A stretch of 64,000 bases of DNA from Pseudomonadota bacterium (GTDB lineage: Bacteria > Desulfobacterota > Binatia > Binatales > Binataceae): positions 1 through 64,000 of the forward strand of contig JAJPHI010000018.1 in assembly GCA_021325355.1 (NCBI GenBank), given 5' to 3'. The notes under the pieces were generated by a model. That model was given only the letters and a program-made list of their open reading frames with translations. It ran no database searches and had not been told where the DNA came from. Position numbers and translations under genes: made by a program. Positions 45,650 to 53,895 of this stretch are shown here, in pieces. The number at the start of each line of letters is the position of its first letter. Position 1 is the first letter of the stretch.

Positions 45650-47248
45650 ATGGCGAGCGAAACGGCAGGAAGCGTATCGGCGGAGTTATGGCCCTACGAT
45701 GAGGCGCGGCGGCTGAGTGCGCGGGTCGCCGCTTATCCGGCGGAGCGGGCGGTGGTGCTGCAGAGCGGGTTTGGGCCGTCCGGCCTGCCCCATCTGGGGA
45801 CCATGGGCGAGGTGCTCCGACCGTCGTACGTGCGGCAGGCGTTTTTGCGGCTGCAGCCCGCGCGGGCGACGCGCTTCGTGGTGTTTATCGACGACATGGA
45901 CGGTCTCCGCAAGGTTCCCGAGAGCACGCCCGGGCGGGAGGAGACGGCGCGCTATCTGGGCTGGCCGGTGTCGCGGATTCCGGATCCGTTCGGCGGCTGT
46001 CACGAGAGCTTCGCCGGGCACATGATCGCGCTGCTCGAGGAGTTTCTGGCGCCGGTCGAGGTCGAGTACGAGCTTTTGCGATCGAGCGCGATGTACGGGA
46101 GCGGACGTTTCGATGAGGCGCTGCGGCTTATCCTTGCGCGCCATCGGGAGATAATCGGGATCGTGGCGCCGACGCTGCGCGAGGAGAATCGCGCGCAGTG
46201 GTCGCCGTTCATGCCGCTCTGTCCGCAGTGCGGGCAGATCAATTCGACGCTGGTGACGGCCTATTATCCGGAGCGGGGGACGGTCGGCTTTGCCTGCGAG
46301 CGGAGTTTCGGCGGGGCGCGCGGCTGCGGTTATACGGGTGAGCAGAGCGTGCTCGGCGGCCGGGCCAAGGTGCAGTGGAAGGTGGACTGGGCGCTGCGCT
46401 GGCTGGTGCTCGGCGTCGACTACGAGATGTACGGCAAGGACCTGATCGATTCGGCGGAGGTTTCGGGGCGGATCGTGCGGCTGTTGGGCGGCGCGCCGCC
46501 GCTCGGCTTCGCCTTCGAGATGTACCTCGACGAGGAGGGGCACAAGGTTTCGAAATCGATCGGGCGCGGGGTGACGGTCGAGCAATGGCGGCGCTATGCG
46601 CCGATCGAGGTGCTGAAGTATTTCCTGATGCTGAATCCGCGGCGGGCGCGGAAGTTGTTTCTCGAGGCGATTCCCCAATACGTCGATGACTATCTGAACG
46701 CGCTGCGCGAATGGCAGGCGGGCGGGGAGGAGGCGCAGGCGCGATCGCCACTCGCCTTCGTGCTGCAGCGTTCGAGCGCGCGGCGCTTCAACAGCACGGT
46801 GGGCTTTGCGCTGATGATGAACCTGGTGCCGGCGGTCGGCAGCGACGACGCGGAGCTGCTCTGGCGCTATCTCGAGACCTACGACCCGCAAATCACCGCC
46901 GACCGCGAGACGGAGGCGCTCGCGCGGACGCTGATGGCGTGCGCGATCAATTTTTATCGCGATCTGGTGCAGCCGACGCAGCCGCGGCAATACACGCCGA
47001 CGGCGGCCGAGCGGGAGCAACTGGCGCGGCTGGCGGAGTGGCTCGAGGGCCATGGCGCGGCCGACGCGGAGACGATCGAGCGGACGATCTATGATTTGGG
47101 GCGGACGTATTATGACAAGCCGGGCAAGATTTTCCCGGTGATCTATCGGACGCTGCTGGGTCAGGAGCGGGGGCCGCGGCTCGGCGCGTTCATCCGGCTG
47201 GCGACGCCGGCGAAGATCGCCGAGGCGCTGCGCGCGCGGCTGGGCTGA
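45650..47248 (+). CDS. lysS: Class I lysyl-tRNA synthetase
   Basis: Charges tRNA-Lys with lysine. The 532-residue enzyme belongs to the archaeal-type class I family (LysRS1) rather than the common class II. The HIGH-like motif is GPSGLPHLGTM (about 42-52) and the KMSKS-like motif is EGHKVSKSIGRG in the middle. CPQCGQINSTLV and a later Cys pair form a zinc-finger-like insertion. I use the ATG at 45650, six bases after CAGGGAG; a GTG at 45644 is the only close alternative. Class I LysRS occurs in archaea, alphaproteobacteria, spirochaetes and scattered other bacteria. Confidence 0.93.
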   Translation: MASETAGSVSAELWPYDEARRLSARVAAYPAERAVVLQSGFGPSGLPHLGTMGEVLRPSYVRQAFLRLQPARATRFVVFIDDMDGLRKVPESTPGREETARYLGWPVSRIPDPFGGCHESFAGHMIALLEEFLAPVEVEYELLRSSAMYGSGRFDEALRLILARHREIIGIVAPTLREENRAQWSPFMPLCPQCGQINSTLVTAYYPERGTVGFACERSFGGARGCGYTGEQSVLGGRAKVQWKVDWALRWLVLGVDYEMYGKDLIDSAEVSGRIVRLLGGAPPLGFAFEMYLDEEGHKVSKSIGRGVTVEQWRRYAPIEVLKYFLMLNPRRARKLFLEAIPQYVDDYLNALREWQAGGEEAQARSPLAFVLQRSSARRFNSTVGFALMMNLVPAVGSDDAELLWRYLETYDPQITADRETEALARTLMACAINFYRDLVQPTQPRQYTPTAAEREQLARLAEWLEGHGAADAETIERTIYDLGRTYYDKPGKIFPVIYRTLLGQERGPRLGAFIRLATPAKIAEALRARLG

Positions 47249-47265
47249 GGGCGGCGCGGTTCAGC

Positions 47266-47294
47266 TTGACTGCGCGGGCGGGCGTCCTTATGTT
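47266..47294 (+). promoter_or_regulatory. Sigma-70-type promoter of trxA
   Basis: TTGACT (47266-47271) and TATGTT (47289-47294) with exactly 17 bases between, 31 bases before the thioredoxin ATG. Confidence 0.75.
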
Positions 47295-47325
47295 CTGGTC
47301 TGATCGGCCAGACAGGAGAAAGATA

Positions 47326-47658
47326 ATGGCTGCTGCCAATGTAACGCATGTGACCGACGCGAATTTCGAACAGGAAGTGATGAAGTCAGCGACGCCGGTG
47401 CTGGTGGATTTCTGGGCGCCGTGGTGCGGACCGTGCCGGGCGATTGCGCCGATCGTGGATGAGCTCGCGACCCAGTACGACGGCCGGCTGAAGGTGGTCA
47501 AGGTCAATGTCGATGATAATCCGCAGGCGCCGATGCGTTTCGGCGTGCGCGGAATCCCGAACCTGCTGATCGTGCGCGACGGGCAGGTCAAAGAGCAGAT
47601 CGTGGGCGCGGTGCCGAAGGCGCAACTGGTGCGCGCGGTCGATAACGCGATCGCCTAA
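47326..47658 (+). CDS. trxA: Thioredoxin
   Basis: A 110-residue classic thioredoxin, a cytoplasmic disulfide reductant. The active site is WCGPC (33-37) in VDFWAPWCGPCRAIAP. The cis-Pro is in RGIPNLL, and the buried Asp lies in VDFW. AGGAGAAAG precedes the ATG. It has its own promoter, and its downstream hairpin separates it from cvpA. Confidence 0.97.
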   Translation: MAAANVTHVTDANFEQEVMKSATPVLVDFWAPWCGPCRAIAPIVDELATQYDGRLKVVKVNVDDNPQAPMRFGVRGIPNLLIVRDGQVKEQIVGAVPKAQLVRAVDNAIA

Positions 47659-47681
47659 GGGCGCGCAGGCGCCGCGAGGGC

Positions 47682-48254
47682 TCAAGTCCCGCCGGCCGAC
47701 CTTATCGGGGTCGGGGCGGGACTTTCTTTTTGGTCGGCCCAATAATGGGCGAGCTCGTCGCGTTTGCGCTCGAACAGGCTGACCGCGTCGGGCGGCACAT
47801 AGGCGAGGAGGGCGCTATCGAAGGCGAGCACGCGCGGGGCGACGCGCGAGGCGGCGAGCGGAGGCCATCCGGCGGGCATCGCGGCGGTCAGCACGACCAC
47901 CACGATGCCGGCGAGGGCGGCGCCGAGGATGGCGCCGAGGAGGATGCCGCCGAGGCGGTCGAACCAGTTGAGATTGATGGCCTGGACCAGCAGGATGATG
48001 CGGCGGCCGCTGAACTCGACCACGATGGCGACGGCGATGAAGATGATGACGTAGCCGAGGGCGTCGGCCAAAGTGGGCGCCAGATGCCATCGTTGCTGCA
48101 GGAAAGCGGCGGGGATGGCGTACCAGGTCGCGGCGGCGGCGGTGCCGAGGACCAGCGAGAGAATCGAGGTGGCGATGCGCAGGACGCCGCGGCCGAGGCC
48201 ATAGAGGGCGCAGAAACCGATGAGCGCGGCGAGGGCGTAATCGAGATTGTTCAT
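47682..48254 (-). CDS. cvpA: CvpA family membrane protein
   Basis: A 190-residue inner-membrane protein of the CvpA (colicin V production) family. It opens LDYALAALIGFCALYGLGRG and has four hydrophobic segments, with FIAVAIVVEFSGRRI and NWFDRLGGILLGAILGA as the recognisable CvpA core. The C-terminal tail is soluble. CvpA affects envelope stress or purine-related phenotypes in other bacteria; its biochemical role is not known. Confidence 0.87.
   Translation of the reverse strand: MNNLDYALAALIGFCALYGLGRGVLRIATSILSLVLGTAAAATWYAIPAAFLQQRWHLAPTLADALGYVIIFIAVAIVVEFSGRRIILLVQAINLNWFDRLGGILLGAILGAALAGIVVVVLTAAMPAGWPPLAASRVAPRVLAFDSALLAYVPPDAVSLFERKRDELAHYWADQKESPAPTPIRSAGGT
47684..47732. terminator. 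Intrinsic terminator between trxA and cvpA
   Basis: Arms AAGTCCCGCC and a matching GGCGGGACTT, extended by CCGACC/GGTCGG with a two-base bulge, then TTTCTTTTT. It overlaps the last bases of the convergent cvpA gene. Confidence 0.85.
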
Positions 48255-48436
48255 CAGGGGGAGGATTGTACCGCGGGCGCGAAACGGCCGACACCTGGCG
48301 GGCGGTGGGCGGCGGTCCCGCTTATCGGATGCGCTTGTATCGCGATTGTTTACTTGGCAAATTATTGTGCCCTGGCAAGTTCTGATGCGGGCGCACGCCT
48401 AAAGCCGAGCTAGAGAAGGACAGGTCGAAACCGTCG

Positions 48437-49999
48437 ATGGCCGCAGCGCCCGAGCAAGCCTCAGTTCCCGTCGCGGCGGCGCCGTCGGGCAAATGGATAG
48501 TCGCGGTCGCGGTGATGCTGGCGACGGTGATGGAGGTGCTCGACTCGACCATCGCCAACGTTTCGCTGCTGCATATCCGCGGCAGTCTCTCGGCCGACGT
48601 GGACGAGGCGACGTGGGTGCTGACCTCGTATATCGTCGCGAACGGGATCATGATCCCGCTGACCGGCTGGTGCAGCGCGTACTTCGGGCGCAAGCGGTTT
48701 TTCAATTTCTGTATCCTGTTGTTCGTTGGCAGCTCGCTCGCCGCGGGGGCGGCGCCGACGCTGACGGTGCTGGTCATTTTCCGGGTGCTGCAGGGGCTGG
48801 GCGGCGGCGCGATGATGCCGCTCTCGCAGGCGATTCTGATGGAGACGTTTCCACCGGAAGAGCAGGCGATGGCGATGGCGGTGTGGGGGCTCGGGATGAT
48901 GGTGGCGCCGGTGATGGGGCCGATGCTGGGCGGCTGGATCACCGACAATTACAGTTGGCGGTGGATCTTTTATATCAACGTGCCGACCGGGCTGGTGGCG
49001 TCAATCATGGTGGCCGCCTACGTGCATGATCCGGCCTATATCCGCAAGCAGGTGCAACGGATCGACTGGTGGGGGCTCGGCTACCTCGTGCTCGGGGTGG
49101 CGTCGCTGCAGATCATGCTCGATCGGGGTGAGCGGCTCGACTGGTTCAACTCGCACGTCATCATCTGGCTGACGGTTATCGGCGTGGCGGCGCTCATCTT
49201 TTTCACCGTGCGGGAGTTGCGGGTGGCCGAGCCGATCGTGAATCTGCAGGTGCTGGGGAATCGCGATTTCGCGGTCGGGACCTTCTTTACGACGCTCATC
49301 ATGTTCGCGATGTATTCGACCTTCGTGCTGATTCCGCTCTTCTGCCAGCAGATTGCCGGCTACACGCCGCTGCTCGCCGGCAAGGTGCTGTCGATCCAGA
49401 GTCTCGGGACGTTTCTCTCGATCCTGATCGCGGGGCGGCTGTTCAACCTGATCGATCCGCGACTGCTGGTGGCGCTGGGCTGCGTGATGGCCGGACTCGG
49501 GACGACCTACATGGCGGATTTCTACGCGCAGATCGATTTCTGGAATATCGCGATTCCGGGTCTGCTGCGCGGAATCGGGTCGGGGTTTATTTTTATCCCG
49601 ATCACGACGCTGACGCTGGGGGCGGTGCCGCGCGAACAGATGGGCGCGGCGGCGAGCCTCTTCAACATGGTGCGGACGGTGGGCGGCAGTGTCGGGATCG
49701 CGATCCTGGTGGCGCTGCTGTCGAGCAACGCCCAGATCCATCAGAGCTACTTGAGCGGGCACGTCGATGCGTTCCGGCTGAGCGCGCTGGCCGGCGCGCC
49801 GGGAATCGGGGCGTCGGTGCTGCGGGCGGGGCCGGAGCATTTCCTGGGGATGATCTACCTCGAGATGCAGCGGCAGGCGTCGGTGCTGTCGTTTATCGAC
49901 GATTTTCGCCTGCTGGCGTTCATTTTCTTCGCCCTGACGCCGATCATTTTTCTGATGCGGCGACCGGCGCGCGGCGGGGCGATCGCCGGGGGCCATTAG
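48437..49999 (+). CDS. DHA2-family MFS drug exporter (EmrB type)
   Basis: A 520-residue proton antiporter with 14 expected helices. The family motifs are visible: VLDSTIANVSLLHIRGSL (DHA motif D1), SAYFGRKRFF (motif A), RVLQGLGGGAMMPLSQAIL (motif B) and GPMLGGWITDNYSWRWIFYIN (motif C), which is diagnostic for DHA2 exporters. No EmrA-type adaptor or TetR regulator is adjacent. A 17-base tandem repeat follows the stop. Confidence 0.92.
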   Translation: MAAAPEQASVPVAAAPSGKWIVAVAVMLATVMEVLDSTIANVSLLHIRGSLSADVDEATWVLTSYIVANGIMIPLTGWCSAYFGRKRFFNFCILLFVGSSLAAGAAPTLTVLVIFRVLQGLGGGAMMPLSQAILMETFPPEEQAMAMAVWGLGMMVAPVMGPMLGGWITDNYSWRWIFYINVPTGLVASIMVAAYVHDPAYIRKQVQRIDWWGLGYLVLGVASLQIMLDRGERLDWFNSHVIIWLTVIGVAALIFFTVRELRVAEPIVNLQVLGNRDFAVGTFFTTLIMFAMYSTFVLIPLFCQQIAGYTPLLAGKVLSIQSLGTFLSILIAGRLFNLIDPRLLVALGCVMAGLGTTYMADFYAQIDFWNIAIPGLLRGIGSGFIFIPITTLTLGAVPREQMGAAASLFNMVRTVGGSVGIAILVALLSSNAQIHQSYLSGHVDAFRLSALAGAPGIGASVLRAGPEHFLGMIYLEMQRQASVLSFIDDFRLLAFIFFALTPIIFLMRRPARGGAIAGGH

Positions 50000-50033
50000 C
50001 GGCGGCCCGGTGCCGGTCAGGAGTCAGGGCGGC

Positions 50034-50067
50034 TTAGCGCTCAGCACGGGTTAGCGATCAGGACGGC
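50034..50067. repeat. 17-base tandem repeat after the MFS gene
   Basis: TTAGCGCTCAGCACGGG and TTAGCGATCAGGACGGC are adjacent. TTAGCG recurs at 50068 and again near 50117, giving a short repetitive gene-free patch between convergent genes. Confidence 0.6.
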
Positions 50068-50159
50068 TTAGCGGCGCGGCGGCTGCGGGCTTTGCGCGGG
50101 TGGTGGTGCGCCGACTTAGCGGCGGCTAGGGCTTAGATCCCGTTTGGCAGAGGGCGGGG

Positions 50160-51071
50160 TTAGCTGACCGCGGCGTAGACGTTGGCCGAGGTGACGTCGC
50201 GCAGGAGTGCGGCGACCGGTTCGTCGGCGACCACGATCGAAACGTAGTGGTCGGGATGGAAGGTCAGGCAGAGGCTATGGCCGGCGTATTCGTAAAAGGT
50301 ATGGGAGCCGGCCCAGTAACGGGCGCCGACGGGGGCATAGAAGTTGGGCGCGCGCAGGCAGATGCTGATGATCTCGCCGTTCTGGCTGCGATAGAGGGTG
50401 AAGGTTGCGGGGGCGCCGTCGTCGGTGCTGTCGATGCGGCCGCCGGCGAGGCGGTAGCCGGCGAAGTCGTAGACATCTTCAGGGACCTCGGCGTTGCGAT
50501 AAGCCTCGGCGAGATCGGCGACCTCGTCGGCGACGTAGCCGTGCGACTCCCGTTCGATGACCCAGGCGTAGTCGGCGCCGGCGCTGCTGGTTTCGACTGC
50601 GGCATTGGGGACGAATTCCTCGGCCAGCGCCTCATACTTGCTGACGGCATAGTCGAAGGTCGGGGTGGGCGGGACCGCGGCGAAGACCACGGGCGCGCCG
50701 GTTTGCCGTTTGAGGGCGAGGGCGAGGATGAGGGAGGCGGCGAGCGCGGCGGCGATACCGAGGGGCAGGCGGCGCCGCAGCGCGGCCGGACGGCGGGCGG
50801 CGCGGCGAATGGTCTCGCGCCAGGGGCGGCGCGGCGGCGCGTCGCTGATTTCGCCGAGGGCGGCGCGGATGCGCAGGCGCAGGTCGGGCGGCACCTTGCC
50901 GGGGGCGAAGCGGGTGCGGACGAGGGCCTTCAGGCGGCGTTCCTGGGCGAGCGCCGTACGGCATCCGGCGCAGCGGCCGACATGATCGTCGGCGGCGCGG
51001 CGGTCACGGCCGATGAGTTCGTCGTCGGCGTGGGCGGTGAGAAAGCTCTCGCGATATTCGCCGCAGGTCAT
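50160..51071 (-). CDS. Membrane anti-sigma factor with ZAS zinc-binding domain
   Basis: A 303-residue predicted anti-sigma factor. The N-terminal zinc-associated anti-sigma motif is complete: C3 and H30-V-G-R-C34-A-G-C37. A basic linker, one membrane helix (LGIAAALAASLILALAL, about 104-120) and an extracytoplasmic sensor domain of about 180 residues follow. It would hold the sigma factor encoded 67 bases upstream at the membrane until a signal arrives. The sensor domain ends in FYAPVGARYWAGSHTFYEYA and is not one I recognise. Confidence 0.85.
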   Translation of the reverse strand: MTCGEYRESFLTAHADDELIGRDRRAADDHVGRCAGCRTALAQERRLKALVRTRFAPGKVPPDLRLRIRAALGEISDAPPRRPWRETIRRAARRPAALRRRLPLGIAAALAASLILALALKRQTGAPVVFAAVPPTPTFDYAVSKYEALAEEFVPNAAVETSSAGADYAWVIERESHGYVADEVADLAEAYRNAEVPEDVYDFAGYRLAGGRIDSTDDGAPATFTLYRSQNGEIISICLRAPNFYAPVGARYWAGSHTFYEYAGHSLCLTFHPDHYVSIVVADEPVAALLRDVTSANVYAAVS

Positions 51072-51138
51072 GGTTGATCACCGCGAGTTAGCGCGGCGAG
51101 GCGCCAGAGATCCTGAGTAAGGCCGTGCCGGGCGCGTG

Positions 51139-51717
51139 TCAAGTGCCGGTTTTGGTCGCGGCGGAAGCGGCGAGGGCGACGCGCAGCAGGGCGCGGGCGC
51201 GGGAGACGCGGGACTTGACGGTGCCGAGCGGAACTTCGAGGACGCGGGCGGCTTCCTGATAGTTGAGTTCGTGGAGGTCAACGAGGAGCAAAGTTTCGCG
51301 AAAATCGACCGGGAGCGCGTCGACGGCGCGGCGGAGCCGGGCGGCTTCGGCGCGGTCAGCCAGCAGATCTTCGGGGCTGAGCGGCGCGGCGCCCTGGTCC
51401 AGACGGTTGCTTTCGAGTTCGCGTTCAAAGTCCTCGACCGTGGCCGCCAGTTGCTCGAACCTGCCGCGGCGGTAACGGGTACGAAAGAGATTGTACAGGA
51501 TGGTTAACAACCAGGCGCGGCAATTGGTTCCGCGCGCGAACTGGTAGAAGCATCGGTAGGCGCGCAGGACGGTTTCCTGGAGCAGGTCGTCGGCTTCGTC
51601 GCGATCCCGCGTAAGGCGCATCGCGGCACTATAGAGGGCGTCGAGATGGGGCAGGGCGAGCTGTTCGAATTCGAGCCGCCAGTTCTGCGCCGGGGGGTTG
51701 CGCATGCCATGGCTCAT
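51139..51717 (-). CDS. ECF-type RNA polymerase sigma factor
   Basis: A 192-residue extracytoplasmic-function sigma factor. Region 2 (about 15-85) includes LTRDRDEADDLLQETVLRAY and AWLLTILYNLFR. Region 4 (about 125-180) includes LPVDFRETLLLVDLHELNYQ and the recognition helix VPLGTVKSRVSRAR. It forms an operon with the ZAS anti-sigma gene downstream. A GGTAAC-like -35 (complement of 51739-51744) lies upstream and could be its own promoter. It is divergent from the bufferin operon 225 bases away, which it may control. Confidence 0.92.
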   Translation of the reverse strand: MSHGMRNPPAQNWRLEFEQLALPHLDALYSAAMRLTRDRDEADDLLQETVLRAYRCFYQFARGTNCRAWLLTILYNLFRTRYRRGRFEQLAATVEDFERELESNRLDQGAAPLSPEDLLADRAEAARLRRAVDALPVDFRETLLLVDLHELNYQEAARVLEVPLGTVKSRVSRARALLRVALAASAATKTGT

Positions 51718-51942
51718 AGCACGATCGCGGCGGGAGGTGTTACCCCGGGGTCGCGGTGTCGCAGAGGTACGCGCGGCGGCGGCGTTTGGATGACGGTGGC
51801 CGCGGGCGGCAATCCAGGGAGGAGGGGCGTGCGTAATGGAAGGCGCAAGCGTTGACTCGGCGGCCGATCAAGAGCAGTCAAAGAGGCTGACGCGATGCGG
51901 GACCGCGGATCGTCGCGAGGTTTCGGACAAGGAGCGAACAGG

Positions 51943-52200
51943 ATGGAGAAGACCAAGGTTGCAGGGGCGTTGCTGGCAGCGGCGGTGGGGATGATTTTCA
52001 CGGCGCAGCCGCTGCTCGCGCAGGACAGTTCGGCGACGCAGGTGAAGTGCGTCGGCGGCAACAGTTGCAAGGGGCAGAGCGCGTGTCAGAGCGCGAGCAA
52101 CAGTTGCAAGGGGCAGAACTCGTGCAAGGGCAAGGGCTGGATCATGACCTCGAGCGCGCAGGACTGCACGCAGAAGGGCGGCCACGTCGAGCAGCAGTAG
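51943..52200 (+). CDS. bufA: Bufferin precursor peptide (BufA-like, copper-binding RiPP)
   Basis: An 85-residue exported peptide: signal peptide about 1-26 (LLAAAVGMIFTAQPLLA), then a Cys-containing core. Six Cys lie at 36, 42, 48, 55, 61 and 75, with repeated SCKGQxxC units and a C-terminal GWIMTSSAQDCTQKGG. This is the hallmark of bufferin (BufA2/DUF2282-like) precursors, whose cysteines are converted to copper-binding thiooxazoles by the MNIO enzyme BufB with BufC. Both partner genes follow directly. ATG at 51943 chosen, with ACAAGGAG upstream; a longer in-frame ATG at 51895 would precede the signal peptide. Confidence 0.9.
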   Translation: MEKTKVAGALLAAAVGMIFTAQPLLAQDSSATQVKCVGGNSCKGQSACQSASNSCKGQNSCKGKGWIMTSSAQDCTQKGGHVEQQ

Positions 52201-52201
52201 G

Positions 52202-53083
52202 ATGGGGGTGACCGCGCCGGCGCGGGCGGCGCGGTCTCTAAAGATGGACGGCTGGGGTAGCGGCGGACTGGGCGCCGGGGTGGGGCTCCGGCGCGAGCAT
52301 TACGGCTACGTGCTCGAGAATCGGCCGGCGGTCGGCTGGTTCGAGGTGATAAGCGAGAATTTCATGGTTGAAGGCGGGCGGCCGCTGCGGGTGCTCGAGC
52401 AGGTGCGGGCGGACTATCCGGTGGTGCTGCACGGGGTCGCGATGTCGCTGGGGGCGAGCGAACCGCTCGACCTCGACTACCTGCGCGGGCTCGCGCGGCT
52501 CGCGCAGCGTTGCGAGCCGGCGTGGCTTTCCGACCATCTGTGCTGGACCGGGGCGGGCGGGCGCAATCTGCACGATCTGCTGCCGCTGCCGTTCACCGCG
52601 GCGACGGTCAAGCATGTGGCCGCGCGGATCGCGCAGGCGCAGGAGGTGCTCGGACGGCGGCTGGTGATCGAGAATATCTCGAGCTACCTGCAGTACCGCG
52701 AGTCAGAGATGACGGAATGGGAATTCGTGCGCGAGGTAGCGGCGGCGGCGGACTGCGGGATTCTGCTGGATATCAACAATATTTACGTCAATGCCTGCAA
52801 CCACGGCTTTGCGGCGCGGGAGTATATCGCGCAGATGCCGCGTGAGCGCGTGGTGCAGTTTCATCTGGCGGGTCATCGCGATTGCGGCAGTTATCTGCTC
52901 GACACCCACGACCAGCCGATTTGCCCGGAGGTGTGGCGACTGTTCGAGTACGCCGTGGCGCGGATCGGACCCGTGGCCACGCTGATCGAGCGGGACGACA
53001 ATCTGCCGGAGTTCCCGGAACTGCTGCGGGAAGTGGAGGCGGCGCGCGTGCGGTTGGCAGCGGCGGGCGGCGCGGGCGGATGA
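52202..53083 (+). CDS. bufB: MNIO-family (DUF692) iron oxidase BufB
   Basis: A 293-residue multinuclear non-haem iron oxidase that would oxidise Cys residues of the bufferin precursor. Metal-ligand motifs of the DUF692 TIM barrel are visible: VVLHGVAMSLGAS, WLSDHLCW, LVIENISSYL, ILLDINNIYVNA, VVQFHLAGHRD and TLIERDDNLPEF. The start could be the ATG at 52202 (right after the bufA stop) or 52244 (MDGWGSGG), which gives a more typical N-terminus. Its stop overlaps bufC in an ATGA. Confidence 0.93.
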   Translation: MGVTAPARAARSLKMDGWGSGGLGAGVGLRREHYGYVLENRPAVGWFEVISENFMVEGGRPLRVLEQVRADYPVVLHGVAMSLGASEPLDLDYLRGLARLAQRCEPAWLSDHLCWTGAGGRNLHDLLPLPFTAATVKHVAARIAQAQEVLGRRLVIENISSYLQYRESEMTEWEFVREVAAAADCGILLDINNIYVNACNHGFAAREYIAQMPRERVVQFHLAGHRDCGSYLLDTHDQPICPEVWRLFEYAVARIGPVATLIERDDNLPEFPELLREVEAARVRLAAAGGAGG

Positions 53084-53895
53084 AGCTCGCTGAGCTGCAG
53101 GCGTTGTTGTATCGGCTGATCACGGCGCCGGGCGGGGTGGCGGAGGGGCTCGTGGCGGAGCGCGGATTGCCGCCGGGGGGACTCGAGGAGTTGATTGTCG
53201 GAGATGCGCGGATGGCGGCGCGCGAGCGCGTCGCGATCTATGCGGACGCCTATTTCTATCGGCTGCTCGAGGTGTTGCGGGAGGATTATGCGGCGACGCT
53301 CGCGGTGGTGGGCGAGACGGCCTTCCACAATCTGGTGACCGGCTATCTGGCGGCGTATCCGCCGACCGCGCGAGTGATCCAAGAGGCCGGGCGCGCGCTG
53401 CCGGACTATCTGCGGCGCCATCCGCTGAACGAGGCGCGGCCGTATCTTGCCGAGCTGGCGGCGTTCGAGCGCGCGCTGAGCGAGGTCTTTCAGGCGGCGG
53501 ATGGGCCGGCGCTCGAGGCGGCGGCGCTCGGCGCCGTCGCACCGCACGCGTGGGGCGCGCTGCGGCTGCGAACCCATCCGGCGGTGCGCGTCCTGCGCTG
53601 CGAGTGGAAGGTTGCGGAGACGTATCGGAGCTACGAACGGGGCGAGGGGGTGGTGGCGGCGGCGCGCGGGCGGCACGAGCTCCTGATCTCGCGCAAGGAT
53701 GACCGGGTATTCTATCGCGAGCTCGAGGCGGGCGAGGGCGACGCCCTGCGTCTCGCGATGGGCGGCACGACTTTCGGCGCGATGTGCGAGGTGATCGCGG
53801 CGGCGCGGGGGGACGCGGAGGTGGCGGCGGTAATCAGTCGGCTTTTGGGGAGCTGGATCGCCGCGGGCGTGCTGAGCGCTGACGCACCGGCCTGA
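53080..53895 (+). CDS. bufC: DUF2063 partner protein BufC
   Basis: A 271-residue DUF2063-family protein. The N-terminal helical DNA-binding-like domain has IYADAYFYRLLEVLREDYAATL and VTGYLAAYPPTARVIQEAGR. The C-terminal half reads LLISRKDDRVFYRELEAG and would bind the precursor leader for BufB. It is translationally coupled to bufB. Its last 62 bases overlap the 3' end of the convergent accD gene. Confidence 0.92.
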   Translation: MKLAELQALLYRLITAPGGVAEGLVAERGLPPGGLEELIVGDARMAARERVAIYADAYFYRLLEVLREDYAATLAVVGETAFHNLVTGYLAAYPPTARVIQEAGRALPDYLRRHPLNEARPYLAELAAFERALSEVFQAADGPALEAAALGAVAPHAWGALRLRTHPAVRVLRCEWKVAETYRSYERGEGVVAAARGRHELLISRKDDRVFYRELEAGEGDALRLAMGGTTFGAMCEVIAAARGDAEVAAVISRLLGSWIAAGVLSADAPA

